Positions 6,889 to 16,386 of a DNA stretch of 64,000 nucleotides are shown here, in pieces. Position numbers and translations under genes: made by a program. The notes beneath the pieces were generated by a model. That model searched no databases, was not told the origin of the DNA, and saw nothing but the letters and a program-made list of their open reading frames with translations. The DNA comes from Methylocystis rosea SV97. Lineage in GTDB: Bacteria; Pseudomonadota; Alphaproteobacteria; Rhizobiales; Beijerinckiaceae. Position 1 is the first letter of the stretch, and each line of letters opens with the position of its first letter. Location of the stretch: the NCBI RefSeq assembly GCF_000372845.1, contig NZ_KB889963.1, forward strand, positions 2,117,923-2,181,922. The letters run 5' to 3'.

Positions 6889-9243
6889 ATGGCGGTTAAA
6901 GCGGCCGTTACGCTGCGCCTCGGAGCGGAGGGCGATGAGAAGATCCGCGAGGCTTTGCGCCAGATCGGCCAGGCGGGCAATGACGCCTTCGCCGGGCTCT
7001 CGCGCGAGGCCAAGGAAGCGGCGCGATCCTTCGATCGGCTCGAAAAGAGCCTCGACGTAACGGCGCGATCGTCGACGCAGGTGGCGCGCGCCTATGTGTC
7101 GGCGAACAACGCCGTCGCCGCTGGCGTTCGCACGCAAGCGGACGCCCAGCGCGTCGTCGATCTCGCCGTCGAGCGGCACCGGCGACTCGCCGGCGTCATG
7201 ACAGACAATGCGAAGGCGACGGGCCTCGCGCGTCACGAGTGGATCAATCTCTCCCGGCAGTTCCAGGACGTCGGCGTCTCGCTCGCCGGCGGCGCGTCGC
7301 CGACGCTTGTCCTGCTGCAGCAAGGTTCGCAAATCGCCGATATTTTCTCCTCGAGCGGCGCTGGCGCCGGCGCGGCGCTACGCTCCTTCGGCGCGACGGC
7401 CGTGCGGGCGCTGTTCTCGCCGATTGGAGCCGCGACCGCCTTGGCGGCGGCGATCGCTGGGGTCGGCTATGAGGCGGGGGCCGCACAGGAAAAGCTCGCA
7501 AAGCTCGGAGAACAGTCGCGGCTGACCGGGCTTCCTGCCGATATTCTGCAGGGCGCGAAGACGGTCGGCGCCGGCGCCGGTCTCGACGAAAAGGCAGCGC
7601 TCGGCGCATTCAGTAACGCCGCAAAGGAGTTCCAGGCCTACGGGCGCAACGAGGGCGCCGTCAAAGGCGAGCTGGAGAAGATCGACAAGGGCTTTCTCAG
7701 CGTCGTCGATCGCGCGCGCAGCGCCGGCGAGTTCATCGACATCCTCAACGAGAAGATCCGCAGCCTGCCGACGGCGCAGGCCGAGCAGCTCGCCAGAGCG
7801 CTCTATCAGGACGAAGGCGGGGCGAAGCTCGTCGACGCGATCAGGCGCGGCGAAGTCTCGATGCGATCACTCATGGAAGCGTCCGGCTCGACAGGCAATA
7901 GCCTCAATCAGGCGGCCGGCGCGGCGGACGACATGCAAAAGAGAATCGCGCAAGCGGCGCAAGAGGCTGACAACAAGCTTCTCAACGCGTTCAAGAACAT
8001 CAAGAGCCCCACCGACGACATCAAGCTCGGCTGGTATGGCGTCGTCGGCGCCATGGCCGACGCCGTCGAGAAGTCGGAACGTCTCCAGCGCGCCTTGCAC
8101 GCGATGACGAGCTGGAGCGCGCTCTTCAAGGAGATCGGCGCGGCATATGACAAGGTCGACAGGATGTTTGGCGCGCGTCCTGTCGTCAGACTGGAAGACG
8201 AGAATCGCGCGGCGCCCGCACCGGCGAACGCCTTTCAGTTCAGCGATACGTTCTACGCCGATAAGCGTCGACTGCTCCCTCAGCTCGTAAATGCGCCGGT
8301 CGGCGACACGCGCAAGCTCTTTGCGACGACCGGCGGCCGCAAGGGCAAATCCGACGCCGAGCGCTCGGCCGAAAATTTTTCGGACATCGAGAGCGATCTT
8401 CAAAGCAAGATCGCACTTGCGTCAGTCGCCGCGGAAGGCGCCGAACACGACAAGATCGCATTCAAGATCAAAATCGAGAATGAGCAGCGGCGGATCGGCG
8501 TCGGCGCGACGCAGGAACAAAAGGACCGCGTCGCCGAGCTCGTGACGCAGCTCGACGCCGCCGAGCGCGCGCAAAAGGAAGCGACCAGGGCCGCGGAGGC
8601 CTGGCGCGATTCGCTGCGCGAAGTCGGCGACATTGCGCGCGAAGCCTTCTCGTCGCTCGCCAATGATCTGCGCAACAGCAAGAGCGCCGGCGACGCCTTC
8701 AAGAGCGTTCTCGACCAGATCGAGCGCAAGGTCATCGATATCGCGGCGCGCAGCCTGACGGACTCGCTGTTCGGCAAGAGCGGCGACAAGTCGTCGGCCG
8801 GCGGGCTTCTCGGCTCTCTCTTCGGCTCGGGCGCCGACGTCCTCGGCGGCCTGCTCGGCGGCGGCAAGAGCGGCCTCTTCGACGGCGCGTTCAAGTTCGC
8901 GTTCCCCGGCTTCCCCGATGGCGGCCGGGTCGGCGCGCCGCCGCGCCATCTCTTCAGCGCGCCGATCTCCGCCTTCCGCGGCGCGCCGCACTTCGCCGAC
9001 GGCGGCGCGGTCCCGGCTTTCCTGCACGCCGGCGAGATCGTCCTCAACGCCGCGCAGCAGAAAAATGTCGCGGGTCAGATCGGCGGCGCGACCAAGGTGA
9101 TCGTCCAGAACTTCGCGCCAGGCGTCGATATCGCCCAGCAAATGACGCCGGAAGGCGTGGTGCTGACCGTTCAGAGCATGCTCAAGGATTTCAGCCGGCA
9201 GATCCCCGGCATTCTCGCCGATCAGCGCAACCGCGCGAACTAG
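6889..9243 (+). CDS. Tail tape measure protein
   Basis: A 784-residue protein whose length should set the length of the flexible tail. Residues 1-110 are charged and helical. A TMP_2-like region follows at about 115-200, with WINLSRQFQDVGVSLAGGAS and an Ala/Gly-rich hydrophobic stretch that could cross a membrane during DNA entry. Long amphipathic helices fill 230-640. The Gly-rich C terminus (AGGLLGSLFGSGADVLGGLL) and the late HAGEIVLNAAQQ segment match lambda-family tape measures. It follows the frameshifted chaperone gene directly, as in lambda. Confidence 0.9.
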   Translation: MAVKAAVTLRLGAEGDEKIREALRQIGQAGNDAFAGLSREAKEAARSFDRLEKSLDVTARSSTQVARAYVSANNAVAAGVRTQADAQRVVDLAVERHRRLAGVMTDNAKATGLARHEWINLSRQFQDVGVSLAGGASPTLVLLQQGSQIADIFSSSGAGAGAALRSFGATAVRALFSPIGAATALAAAIAGVGYEAGAAQEKLAKLGEQSRLTGLPADILQGAKTVGAGAGLDEKAALGAFSNAAKEFQAYGRNEGAVKGELEKIDKGFLSVVDRARSAGEFIDILNEKIRSLPTAQAEQLARALYQDEGGAKLVDAIRRGEVSMRSLMEASGSTGNSLNQAAGAADDMQKRIAQAAQEADNKLLNAFKNIKSPTDDIKLGWYGVVGAMADAVEKSERLQRALHAMTSWSALFKEIGAAYDKVDRMFGARPVVRLEDENRAAPAPANAFQFSDTFYADKRRLLPQLVNAPVGDTRKLFATTGGRKGKSDAERSAENFSDIESDLQSKIALASVAAEGAEHDKIAFKIKIENEQRRIGVGATQEQKDRVAELVTQLDAAERAQKEATRAAEAWRDSLREVGDIAREAFSSLANDLRNSKSAGDAFKSVLDQIERKVIDIAARSLTDSLFGKSGDKSSAGGLLGSLFGSGADVLGGLLGGGKSGLFDGAFKFAFPGFPDGGRVGAPPRHLFSAPISAFRGAPHFADGGAVPAFLHAGEIVLNAAQQKNVAGQIGGATKVIVQNFAPGVDIAQQMTPEGVVLTVQSMLKDFSRQIPGILADQRNRAN

Positions 9244-9245
9244 CG

Positions 9246-9920
9246 ATGCGGGATCCTCTCGTCTCGAAATGGCCGGAAAATACGATTCCGGTCCGCCATG
9301 TGACGCTGGTCAAGGAACGCGCCGTCTCCAGCGGCCCGCAGCCGCTCGTGGGACGGCCGCAGACCGTCGTCTCTCCCGCAGCCGGCTGGCGCCTGGTCTA
9401 CACCGGCGTGCTCGTGCGTCCGTTCAATGTCCATGCGCTGCGCGCGCTGATGGCGAAGATCGAAGGGCGCGCGCAGCCGATCTTTGTCGGGCCCTATGAT
9501 TACGCCTATGGGCCGGTAAAGCGCGCCGGCGCAACAAACCCGATCACGTCGACATTCTCCGATCTGACGATCTTTTCGGACGGAACGCGCTGGGAGACCT
9601 CGATCTACGATTGCACGCTCGCGGCCGACGCCGCGCAGGGCGCGACGCAGATCAGCATTACGAACTCGGTCACGGCGCCTCTAAAGGGCGGCGACTATTT
9701 CGAGCTCGACGGGCGACTTCACGTCATCGAAGAGCTTTCCGGTCCCCTCGCGCTCATCTGGCCAGGCCTACGCGCCGACTATCCGAGCGGGACCGTCCTC
9801 GAGATCGCCGACCCGCGCATGACAGCCTATCTCGAGACAAAGGACGCCGCCGCCGCGGCGCAGATGCAATATGGCCGCTGGGGTGAGACGACGCTCGAAT
9901 TCGTCGAGGCCGGCTGGTGA
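9246..9920 (+). CDS. Tail tip protein 1 (distal tail-like)
   Basis: A 224-residue beta-rich protein directly after the tape measure, where lambda has gpM and other siphophages the distal tail protein. Features are WPENTIPVRHVTLV near the N terminus, a middle WETSIYDCTLAADAAQGATQ segment and a C-terminal WGETTLEFVEAGW strand. This and the next three genes form a block known from alphaproteobacterial prophages and, in looser form, gene transfer agents. The specific role is inferred from position. Its stop overlaps the start of the next gene. Confidence 0.6.
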   Translation: MRDPLVSKWPENTIPVRHVTLVKERAVSSGPQPLVGRPQTVVSPAAGWRLVYTGVLVRPFNVHALRALMAKIEGRAQPIFVGPYDYAYGPVKRAGATNPITSTFSDLTIFSDGTRWETSIYDCTLAADAAQGATQISITNSVTAPLKGGDYFELDGRLHVIEELSGPLALIWPGLRADYPSGTVLEIADPRMTAYLETKDAAAAAQMQYGRWGETTLEFVEAGW

Positions 9921-10501
9921 TGGCGGTCGCAGCCGGGTCAGGATCGCTCGTCTTCAGCGACGCCGCGCAGCTCGTTCTCGCCGGTCAGCGCGTCGGGGCG
10001 ACGCTCGGCGTCAAAATGGAACTGGCGAGCGAGACGCTCAATCTATGGCTCGGGAACGGGCGCGTTCGCTCGAACGACGGCCAGGAATGGGAAGGACTTG
10101 GCCGGCTCGGCGGCATATCCGGTCTTGAGTTCGGCGCCCTCGCGGCGACGCAGCCAATCACGCTCACGCTTTCCGGTCTGGACGCCGGCCTCGCCAACAC
10201 CGCGCGCGAGCAAAATTCACAGATGCGCGGGCGCCGCGTGAGCGTCTTTGCGCTGCTGTTCGATCAAAGCATGCAGCCGATCGACTTGCCGTATCTGTGC
10301 ATGCTGGCGACGATCGACCACGCCAGCATGAAGCGCTCCGGCGACGCATATGTTCTCGAAGTCGTGGCGGAGCCGATCTTCAACACCAAGCACATCCCGT
10401 CGCTGAATCTGGTGACGGACGCCGACCAGCAGTCGCGCTACCCAGGCGACCGCATCTTTGAGCGAACCGCGTATGTGCATGCGATCTTTTGGGGATCATG
10501 A
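9920..10501 (+). CDS. Tail tip protein 2 (gpL/hub-like position)
   Basis: A 193-residue protein from ATG 9920 (a GTG at 9917 also overlaps the previous stop). It is rich in beta strands, with VGATLGVKMELASETLNLWLG early and DHASMKRSGDAYVLEVVAEP late. A Cys lies in YLCMLATIDH. It matches the second tail-tip gene of this class of phages, possibly the counterpart of lambda gpL, but the lambda iron-sulphur cysteines are not recognisable. The stop codon is shared with the next start (ATGA at 10498). Confidence 0.55.
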   Translation: MAVAAGSGSLVFSDAAQLVLAGQRVGATLGVKMELASETLNLWLGNGRVRSNDGQEWEGLGRLGGISGLEFGALAATQPITLTLSGLDAGLANTAREQNSQMRGRRVSVFALLFDQSMQPIDLPYLCMLATIDHASMKRSGDAYVLEVVAEPIFNTKHIPSLNLVTDADQQSRYPGDRIFERTAYVHAIFWGS

Positions 10502-10863
10502 CGCCTCTCGAATTTGCCCGCGAGCCTGCATCGAAATGGGAGACATGCGGCGGTTTCGTCGCGCGCTGGCTGGAGGCTACGGGCGTCCGCGCGCGCACTC
10601 CGACGACGGCGGAAATCCTCTACAGGTGGCGGATGGACGGTGTTCTCATAGGCGCTGAGAATCAATTCGCGCTCATGGGGCTTGAGCGATGCGACCCGGA
10701 GCCGAACTGCGTCGCAGTCGCCGAGCAAGACGGCGACGGGCCGCTTGTCGGCGTGATCGATGATGCTGGGCGTTTCGTGACGCGGGCGTTCGGATCGGTA
10801 GCATTGAAACGAGAGCCGCGTATTCTAGCGGCGTGGCGCATTCCGGGCGCGCCGCATGTCTAA
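10498..10863 (+). CDS. Tail tip assembly protein, DUF6950/NlpC-P60-like
   Basis: A 121-residue protein starting at the ATGA overlap at 10498. The segment KWETCGGFVARWLEATGV resembles the nucleophile helix of the NlpC/P60-like DUF6950 proteins that sit just before the J-like gene, where lambda has gpK. A second half with GDGPLVGVIDDAGRFVTRA fits the strand pair after the helix. A clear catalytic histidine is not obvious, so peptidase activity is uncertain; several members are thought to act only in tip assembly. The 3' end overlaps the next gene by 8 bp. Confidence 0.6.
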   Translation: MTPLEFAREPASKWETCGGFVARWLEATGVRARTPTTAEILYRWRMDGVLIGAENQFALMGLERCDPEPNCVAVAEQDGDGPLVGVIDDAGRFVTRAFGSVALKREPRILAAWRIPGAPHV

Positions 10864-12817
10864 GGTCGTCAAGGGCGTTGGGAAGATCGGCGGTTCGCTA
10901 CTCGGGATCGCCTCGCTCATTCCCGGGCCGCAGCAGCCGTTTCTCGCGGCTGGCGCAGTCGGACTTGGTCTTCTTGGTGGGGTCGGCGGCGGCGGGAAAA
11001 AAGGCGGCAATCAGCAGCTTGAGGCGCTGCAATTTATCGCACAACTTATGCAGCGCCCGCCGCCGCTTTCGCAGACCGTGCGGGGCGGGACGGCCCCGCG
11101 CATTCTGTCATTTGGACGCGTGAACTCAGCCGGCGTCAGCTTCTTACGCGAGAACACGCCGAGCAAGCTGATCTACATCGAGGGGATTTACCTTTGCGAT
11201 GGGCCATTCAGTGGTCTCGACGCGATTATTTGCGATGACGAGCTCGTCCCGCTTTCCAATGCTTCATTCAGCGCGACGGCGCCGATTTTATATCCAACCG
11301 CCGGCATCAAAAGCACCGGCGGATTTGGCATCGGCTATATCGTTGTCGAGATCGTCAACGGGACGCCCCAGGGGAAGCTCTCGGAATTGATCGGTGGCCC
11401 CGCGAGTTATCTTGTGTCTAACAGCGGATCTGATTGGCCGCCGTTCTGGGATGAGACGCACCTCGGCAAGGGATGCTCAATTCTCTACACGATATCCTAC
11501 CGAGTCCCGTCCTCTGGACCGGGAGAGAGGTTGACCGTTTACCCAAATGGGTTTCCTGAATTCCGGATCATCTATCGCGGCGCCCGCGTCTATGATCCGC
11601 GCGACCCCGGCCAGACGTTCAGCGAATCAGGTTTCGACATCTACAACGAAACATGGAAGTTTTCGGAAAACCCCGCGCTCTGCGCCGCGCATTATGTCAA
11701 TTGGCTGATCCTGCAAAACCTCACCGCCATTAGCGGGATAAATTGGGAAACGATCAAAGAAGCCGCGAACGACTGCGATAGACTCGCGCCGATCAGCCGA
11801 AACGGGTTCAACGCCGGGACCCAGAGCTATGAGCCATTCGCGCGCATTTCGGCGCTGATCACGCTCGATATGGAGCCGCGGGACGTTCTCAAGAAATTCA
11901 TGGAAAGCTGCGACGGCGACTGGGGGATAGACCAGAATGGCCGTTTCACCATGTGGATCAACAAATGGGTTGATCCGATTGTCGTTTTCGACGGGCGCGA
12001 CATTGGAGACTTCGTTGAGGAGTTTGGCGCGCCCTCGAATGAGCAGGTCAATTATATGCACGTCTCCTATATGGAGGCACGGCAGGGCGGCAACCGCGTC
12101 GAGACGGCGATATACCGTGATCGCAGATCGGAAGATGAGATCGGCCGGCGCACCGGCGCTGTCGTGTTCGATTGGGTCACATCGCCTGATCAAGCTTATC
12201 GTCTCGCCGCGCGACAGGTAAAGCGCAACGCGCGCAAGCGGCGGCTGTCGGTCTCTCTCGGGGCGCGCGCGATGACGGCGCTGCAACAGCGCGTCGTCGG
12301 CATAAATGCGCCAGAAGTTGGATTGATCGGGACGTTCCGTGTCGACTCGCTCGCGCCGGCGGATGCGACGTTGGCGAATTGGCAAGCGGAGCTAACCGAG
12401 GTCAGCGAAGATCAGTTTTCGGATGAGGCAATCCCGGCCGATCCAATCATGGGCCTGTCGATCGTCAATCAGCCGGCGATTGGGACGCCAACAGTAATGA
12501 TCGCCTCGGCAATCTCGACCGGCCCCAACGTCGGCGTCGCGCAACTATCGCTTGACGCCAATATGAACCCGCCATTTCAGGCCAGCCCGGATATCAACGC
12601 AGCGGCGCTACGCAGCGATCCGAGTTTGCAGCTCGACGGTCGCTATTCGACAGATGGCGGCGCGACATGGACAAATTTCAACGTGCTGCTGTCGGCGCTG
12701 ATCATGCAGACGGCGGAGCTTTTGAGCGGAACGGTCGTCACGATGCAGGCGCGCTTTGTTTCTCCGGCCGGCGCAGTCGGCTCCTATTCGTCGTCCGTCA
12801 CGGCGACCATCCCCTAA
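10856..12817 (+). CDS. Tail tip attachment protein J-like (central fibre/host specificity)
   Basis: A 653-residue protein in the place of lambda J, which forms the tail tip hub and carries receptor specificity. Residues 1-55 hold two Gly-rich hydrophobic stretches (LLGIASLIPG, LGLLGGVGGGG) as in the I/J-type N terminus. The middle (about 75-430) matches the phage tail hub family, with QTVRGGTAPRILSFGRVNSAG, YDPRDPGQ and a tryptophan-rich INWETI region. The C terminus (from about 555) is a Thr/Ser-rich beta domain ending in SPAGAVGSYSSSVTATIP. This end is likely to be the variable, outward-facing part. Confidence 0.8.
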   Translation: MSKVVKGVGKIGGSLLGIASLIPGPQQPFLAAGAVGLGLLGGVGGGGKKGGNQQLEALQFIAQLMQRPPPLSQTVRGGTAPRILSFGRVNSAGVSFLRENTPSKLIYIEGIYLCDGPFSGLDAIICDDELVPLSNASFSATAPILYPTAGIKSTGGFGIGYIVVEIVNGTPQGKLSELIGGPASYLVSNSGSDWPPFWDETHLGKGCSILYTISYRVPSSGPGERLTVYPNGFPEFRIIYRGARVYDPRDPGQTFSESGFDIYNETWKFSENPALCAAHYVNWLILQNLTAISGINWETIKEAANDCDRLAPISRNGFNAGTQSYEPFARISALITLDMEPRDVLKKFMESCDGDWGIDQNGRFTMWINKWVDPIVVFDGRDIGDFVEEFGAPSNEQVNYMHVSYMEARQGGNRVETAIYRDRRSEDEIGRRTGAVVFDWVTSPDQAYRLAARQVKRNARKRRLSVSLGARAMTALQQRVVGINAPEVGLIGTFRVDSLAPADATLANWQAELTEVSEDQFSDEAIPADPIMGLSIVNQPAIGTPTVMIASAISTGPNVGVAQLSLDANMNPPFQASPDINAAALRSDPSLQLDGRYSTDGGATWTNFNVLLSALIMQTAELLSGTVVTMQARFVSPAGAVGSYSSSVTATIP

Positions 12818-12831
12818 CTGAAAGGCTCATA

Positions 12832-13674
12832 ATGGGCGCTGTCGCTTCAGCCTTTACAGCCGCGTTCGTCGATGCATCGAACGTCGTCAAGTCGACGGTG
12901 CGTGCGCTAGGCTCGACGATCGAAACCTATGTCGCCGCGCCGCGCACGCATAACGCAAACGCTGCGGCAAATCCGACGTCGGCGCCGACCGGCTATGTGC
13001 GACGTGCGATCGGGGCCAATGGCGCGGATGCAGGCGATGCGATCGACGCCTTCGGGGGCGTGCCAACGGGCTGGCTGCGCCGCGCCAATGGAACCGGCGG
13101 GACCCCGACGGCGATTTCGAACGGCGATATCGTCGGACAATGGAACTTCGCAGGCTGGTATACAAGCGGCGGACCTGCCTATGCGACGGGCGCGAGCATC
13201 CGCGCCGAGGCGACGCAAAATTGGACGTCGACGGCGCAAGGCTCGAAGCTCGTCTTCTCGGTCGCCGCGAATGGTTCGGCGACGCTCGTCGACAAATGGA
13301 CGCTCGATCAGGACGGTTCGCTCAAGGGCGTCGGGGCGTTCGGCTATGCGACCGGCGCCGGCGGGACGGTGACGCAGCTCACGTCGAAATCGACCGGCGT
13401 CACGCTCCATAAGCTCTGCGGGCAAATCACGATGAACGCCGCGGCGCTCGGTTCGCTCGGGATCGCCTCCTTCGTGCTGACCAACAGTTTCATCGAGGCC
13501 GGCGACAATCTCATCCTCAATCATGTCGGAGGCGGCGCGAACTTCGGCGCCTACAGGCTCAACGGCAGATGTGTCGCCGGCTCGGCGACGATCGACGTCA
13601 TGAACAGCACTGGGGGCCTGTTGGCGGAAGCGATCGTGATCCGCTTCACGGTGATCAAGGGCGTTACGGCTTAG
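12832..13674 (+). CDS. Tail fibre-like protein, unknown family
   Basis: A 280-residue protein, low in charge and rich in Ala, Gly, Thr and Ser, starting at ATG 12832 with GAAAGG upstream. The frame is open upstream into the J-like gene, but the code there is J's. The middle (TSTAQGSKLVFSVAANGSAT, LVDKWTLDQDGSLKG) reads like the beta-prism repeats of fibre shafts, and the final 90 residues like a compact C-terminal head. It follows the J-like gene, so a receptor-binding or side-fibre role is likely. No family is recognised with certainty. Confidence 0.6.
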   Translation: MGAVASAFTAAFVDASNVVKSTVRALGSTIETYVAAPRTHNANAAANPTSAPTGYVRRAIGANGADAGDAIDAFGGVPTGWLRRANGTGGTPTAISNGDIVGQWNFAGWYTSGGPAYATGASIRAEATQNWTSTAQGSKLVFSVAANGSATLVDKWTLDQDGSLKGVGAFGYATGAGGTVTQLTSKSTGVTLHKLCGQITMNAAALGSLGIASFVLTNSFIEAGDNLILNHVGGGANFGAYRLNGRCVAGSATIDVMNSTGGLLAEAIVIRFTVIKGVTA

Positions 13675-13686
13675 GGGAAGAGCTCG

Positions 13687-14031
13687 ATGTCCGCAGCGCT
13701 CAATATCGTCGCCGGCGACACGGTCAGCTATAGCGGCGTCGTCATCTTGCCGGCCGGCACATGGTCGGCGCACTGCGTCGCCGCTCTCGACGACGAAGCG
13801 TTCGAACTCGACGTAGCGCTGGGCCTCGTCGGCCCTTCGCAAGAAAACGGCAAGTTCGATTGGGCGATCGTGCTCAGCGCGCCGGCCTCGCGCACGGCCG
13901 GCTGGAACACAGTCGGCGGCGCGAAGAAAGCCGCCGTCGCTCGCATCCGCTTCGCCGACGATTCGCCGACGCCGGTCGTCACGACGAGCGCGCCGTTCAG
14001 CGTCGCGATTTCCGGCGCGCCGCCCGCATGA
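13687..14031 (+). CDS. Small tail-appendage protein, unknown
   Basis: A 114-residue protein with an immunoglobulin-like strand pattern (DTVSYSGVVILPAGTWSAHC, then PFSVAISGAPPA). No family is recognised. It lies among fibre genes and its stop overlaps the next start in an ATGA. The size and pattern fit a baseplate-proximal adaptor or decoration of the fibre, which is inference. Confidence 0.55.
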   Translation: MSAALNIVAGDTVSYSGVVILPAGTWSAHCVAALDDEAFELDVALGLVGPSQENGKFDWAIVLSAPASRTAGWNTVGGAKKAAVARIRFADDSPTPVVTTSAPFSVAISGAPPA

Positions 14032-14369
14032 GCTGCGTCAAGATCGCGCTCAGGAACGATCTGGAGGTCTCGGCCATCGAGTTCCGGTCAAACGCTTGCG
14101 CCTTCAGCGTTCCGCCGCTTCCGGAGCCGGCGGCGATCGTTCTTGCTGAGATGCTGCGCGGACCGCCGGGACCGATCGGCGGCTATACGCATGTCCAATT
14201 GTCGGCGAGCGCCGCATGGACGATCAACCACAATCTCGGCGTGAAGCCGACGATCTCGCTCTATTCGGTCGGCGGCGTCGAGTTCGAAGGCCAGATCACG
14301 CACGTCACCGACAATCAGGCCGTCATCAACCTTGCGACTTCGATCGCCGGGTTCGCGCGCTGCAGCTAA
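14028..14369 (+). CDS. Small fibre protein, unknown
   Basis: A 113-residue protein starting at the ATGA overlap at 14028. It carries a short collagen-like GPPGPIGG near residue 45 and then a C-terminal unit (WTINHNLGVKPTISLYSV) that resembles the small beta domain found at the ends of many tail fibres. The downstream protein (14383-15174) ends with the same kind of module (YTITHNFNTRDVQVEIY), so the two share a fold and may bind the same partner. Confidence 0.6.
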   Translation: MSCVKIALRNDLEVSAIEFRSNACAFSVPPLPEPAAIVLAEMLRGPPGPIGGYTHVQLSASAAWTINHNLGVKPTISLYSVGGVEFEGQITHVTDNQAVINLATSIAGFARCS

Positions 14370-14382
14370 TTGGGGGCTAGGG

Positions 14383-15174
14383 ATGTCCAGGCAGGTTCTC
14401 ACCGATCTCGACTTCAACAATGTCGCGAAGCTGCTCAATCTCCCGGACCCGACGGCCGCGCAGCATGCGGCGACGAAAGCCTATGTCGATAGCGCCGTCG
14501 AGGGCCTCGCCTGGAAGGACAGCGTCCGCGTCGCGACGCAGTCGAACCTCAATTTGGCGTCGCCCGGCGCGTCTATCGATGGCATCTCTCTTTCGGCCGG
14601 CGATCGCGTGCTCGTGCGCGCGCAATCGACGCCGGCCGAGAACGGCATCTACATCTGGAACGGCGCGGCGACGCCGGCGACGCGCGCGCCCGACTGCAGT
14701 ACGGCGGCGGAGCTCGAACAAGCCGTCACCACCGTCGAAGAGGGCACGAGCGCCGGCGCGAGCTACCGGCAGACGGCGGTCAACTTCACGCTGGGCTCAG
14801 GCGTCGTGTCCTGGTCGGCGTTCGGCACCGCGGCCGGCGCCGCGTCGGAATCCTCGGCGGGCGTCGCCGAGATCGCCACGCAGAGCGAAGCGGATTCGGG
14901 CGTGGATGACGCGCGCTTCGTCACGCCCTTAAAGCTCGCCAATTGGTCTGGCCGAAAGCTCAAATATGCGACCGACGTCGGCGACGGTTCGGCGACGCAA
15001 TACACGATCACGCACAACTTCAATACGCGCGACGTTCAGGTCGAGATCTACCGAAACTCGGGCAATTACGACAGCGTCATCGTCGACGTCGAGCGCACCA
15101 GCGTCAACGCGGTGAGATTGACCTTTGCGAGCGCGCCGAGTTCGAACCAGTTCCGGGTCGTCGTTCTCGCCTGA
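14383..15174 (+). CDS. Tail fibre protein
   Basis: A 263-residue protein. Residues 1-35 contain the trimeric-fibre-like segment PTAAQHAATKAYVDSAVEGL, widely found at fibre N termini and in linker repeats. Residues 40-150 form a domain with NGIYIWNGAATPATRAPDCS, typical of fibres with a small beta-sandwich. The C terminus repeats the NHNLGV-like module of the previous gene (ITHNFNTRDVQVEIYRNSG). It starts at ATG 14383 after GGGGGCTAGGG and overlaps the next start by one base (TGATG). Confidence 0.75.
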   Translation: MSRQVLTDLDFNNVAKLLNLPDPTAAQHAATKAYVDSAVEGLAWKDSVRVATQSNLNLASPGASIDGISLSAGDRVLVRAQSTPAENGIYIWNGAATPATRAPDCSTAAELEQAVTTVEEGTSAGASYRQTAVNFTLGSGVVSWSAFGTAAGAASESSAGVAEIATQSEADSGVDDARFVTPLKLANWSGRKLKYATDVGDGSATQYTITHNFNTRDVQVEIYRNSGNYDSVIVDVERTSVNAVRLTFASAPSSNQFRVVVLA

Positions 15175-16298
15175 TGTCGAGCGAAATGCTTCTCTCGCGG
15201 CAGCTCGACTGGCGCGAGCCGGATTGGCGCGGGCGCCGGCGCGTCGTCACGCGCAGCGAGGCGCTTCGCTTCGTCGATCGTTTCGCGCAGCTCGTCGTCA
15301 TCGAGGAGAAACGCGACTTCGGCTGGAGCCGCTGGGTCTTCGTATTACTGCGCGCCTTCGGCGAGCCGGACGTTCAACACGTTCCGGTTTTCGCGCAGGA
15401 CTTCCTCACCGCCTCTCCCGGCTCAAATCAGACCTATACGTCCGATCCGACCTGGAATAACGCCGCCAACTCGATCGAGACGGTCGCCGGCGGCGGAAGC
15501 GGCGGCTCCGCCAATCATTTTCTGAGCGCGCGTTTCGCCGGCGGCGGCTCCGGCGGCGCCTGGAACAAGATCAATAATTTCTCCTTCGCTTCGCCCGGAA
15601 CGACGACGGCGGCCTACCGCATTGGCGCCGCCGGCGCGAGCGTCACGCCCGGCCTCTTCGCGAACCTCGCCGGCAACGCCGGCGGCGACACCTGGTTCAA
15701 TGGCGCAAACCTCGCAGGTGCGAGCGTCGCGTCGAAAGCCGGCGCCGGCGGTCCTGCGTCGAACACGGTCAACAATCAGAGCGGCGCCGCCGGCGGATCT
15801 GGAGCGGCGGGCGTCGGCTCGCTCTCGAACAATGGCGGCAACGGGGGAAGCTCCGGGGCGAGCGCCAGCGGCAGAGTCGCGACGGGCGGCGGCGGGGCGG
15901 CCGGCCCGAACGGCGCGGGGAGCAATGGCGTCCAGGGCAATAGTTCGAACGCGAAGACGAATGGCGGCGCCGGCGACAATGGCTCCGGCGGTTCGGCCGG
16001 CGTCGCCGATGGCGGCGCAGGCGCCGACGGTTCGGAATGGGGGGCCGGCAAGGGGTCCGGGGGCGGCGGCGCTGGCGGCGGCACAGCGGGAGGGGCCGCA
16101 GGGAACTATGGCGCTGGCGGCGGCGCCGTCGCCACGACGAGCTTCGGGACGAGCGGCGCAGGCGCGCAAGGGATCATCGTTCTGACTTGGACGCCGGGCG
16201 TTGCGGCCATCTACATCGGCGCCGCCGGGCAATCGACCGTCTATCTCGCGGCGAGCGCCGTCTCCTCGATGTATCTCGGCGACAAGTCGCTGTTCTGA
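15174..16298 (+). CDS. Glycine-rich tail fibre/receptor-binding protein
   Basis: A 374-residue protein starting at the TGATG overlap (ATG 15174). Residues 1-78 are basic, with several Trp, and not repetitive. From about residue 100 to 340 the protein is dominated by Gly with Ala, Asn and Ser. Such sequence is known to form packed polyglycine-II helices in adhesin tips such as gp38 of T2-like phages, where exposed loops determine host range. The last 50 residues return to beta-rich sequence (IIVLTWTPGVAAIYIGAAG). A receptor-binding role is inference from this composition and the position at the end of the fibre block. Confidence 0.65.
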   Translation: MSSEMLLSRQLDWREPDWRGRRRVVTRSEALRFVDRFAQLVVIEEKRDFGWSRWVFVLLRAFGEPDVQHVPVFAQDFLTASPGSNQTYTSDPTWNNAANSIETVAGGGSGGSANHFLSARFAGGGSGGAWNKINNFSFASPGTTTAAYRIGAAGASVTPGLFANLAGNAGGDTWFNGANLAGASVASKAGAGGPASNTVNNQSGAAGGSGAAGVGSLSNNGGNGGSSGASASGRVATGGGGAAGPNGAGSNGVQGNSSNAKTNGGAGDNGSGGSAGVADGGAGADGSEWGAGKGSGGGGAGGGTAGGAAGNYGAGGGAVATTSFGTSGAGAQGIIVLTWTPGVAAIYIGAAGQSTVYLAASAVSSMYLGDKSLF

Positions 16299-16386
16299 GT
16301 TATCGCGCTGCCTCGAGCGTCGTTCGCGACGCCAGCAATCCGCCGCCGGGCGGTCTCCCGGCACTTTCCCCAACAGGACGAACGCC

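Noticed and set aside
12907-13842. 311-codon minus-strand frame over the fibre genes
   Set aside because: It lies opposite the plus-strand phage genes, which have ribosome sites and overlapping starts; GC-rich sequence gives many such frames.
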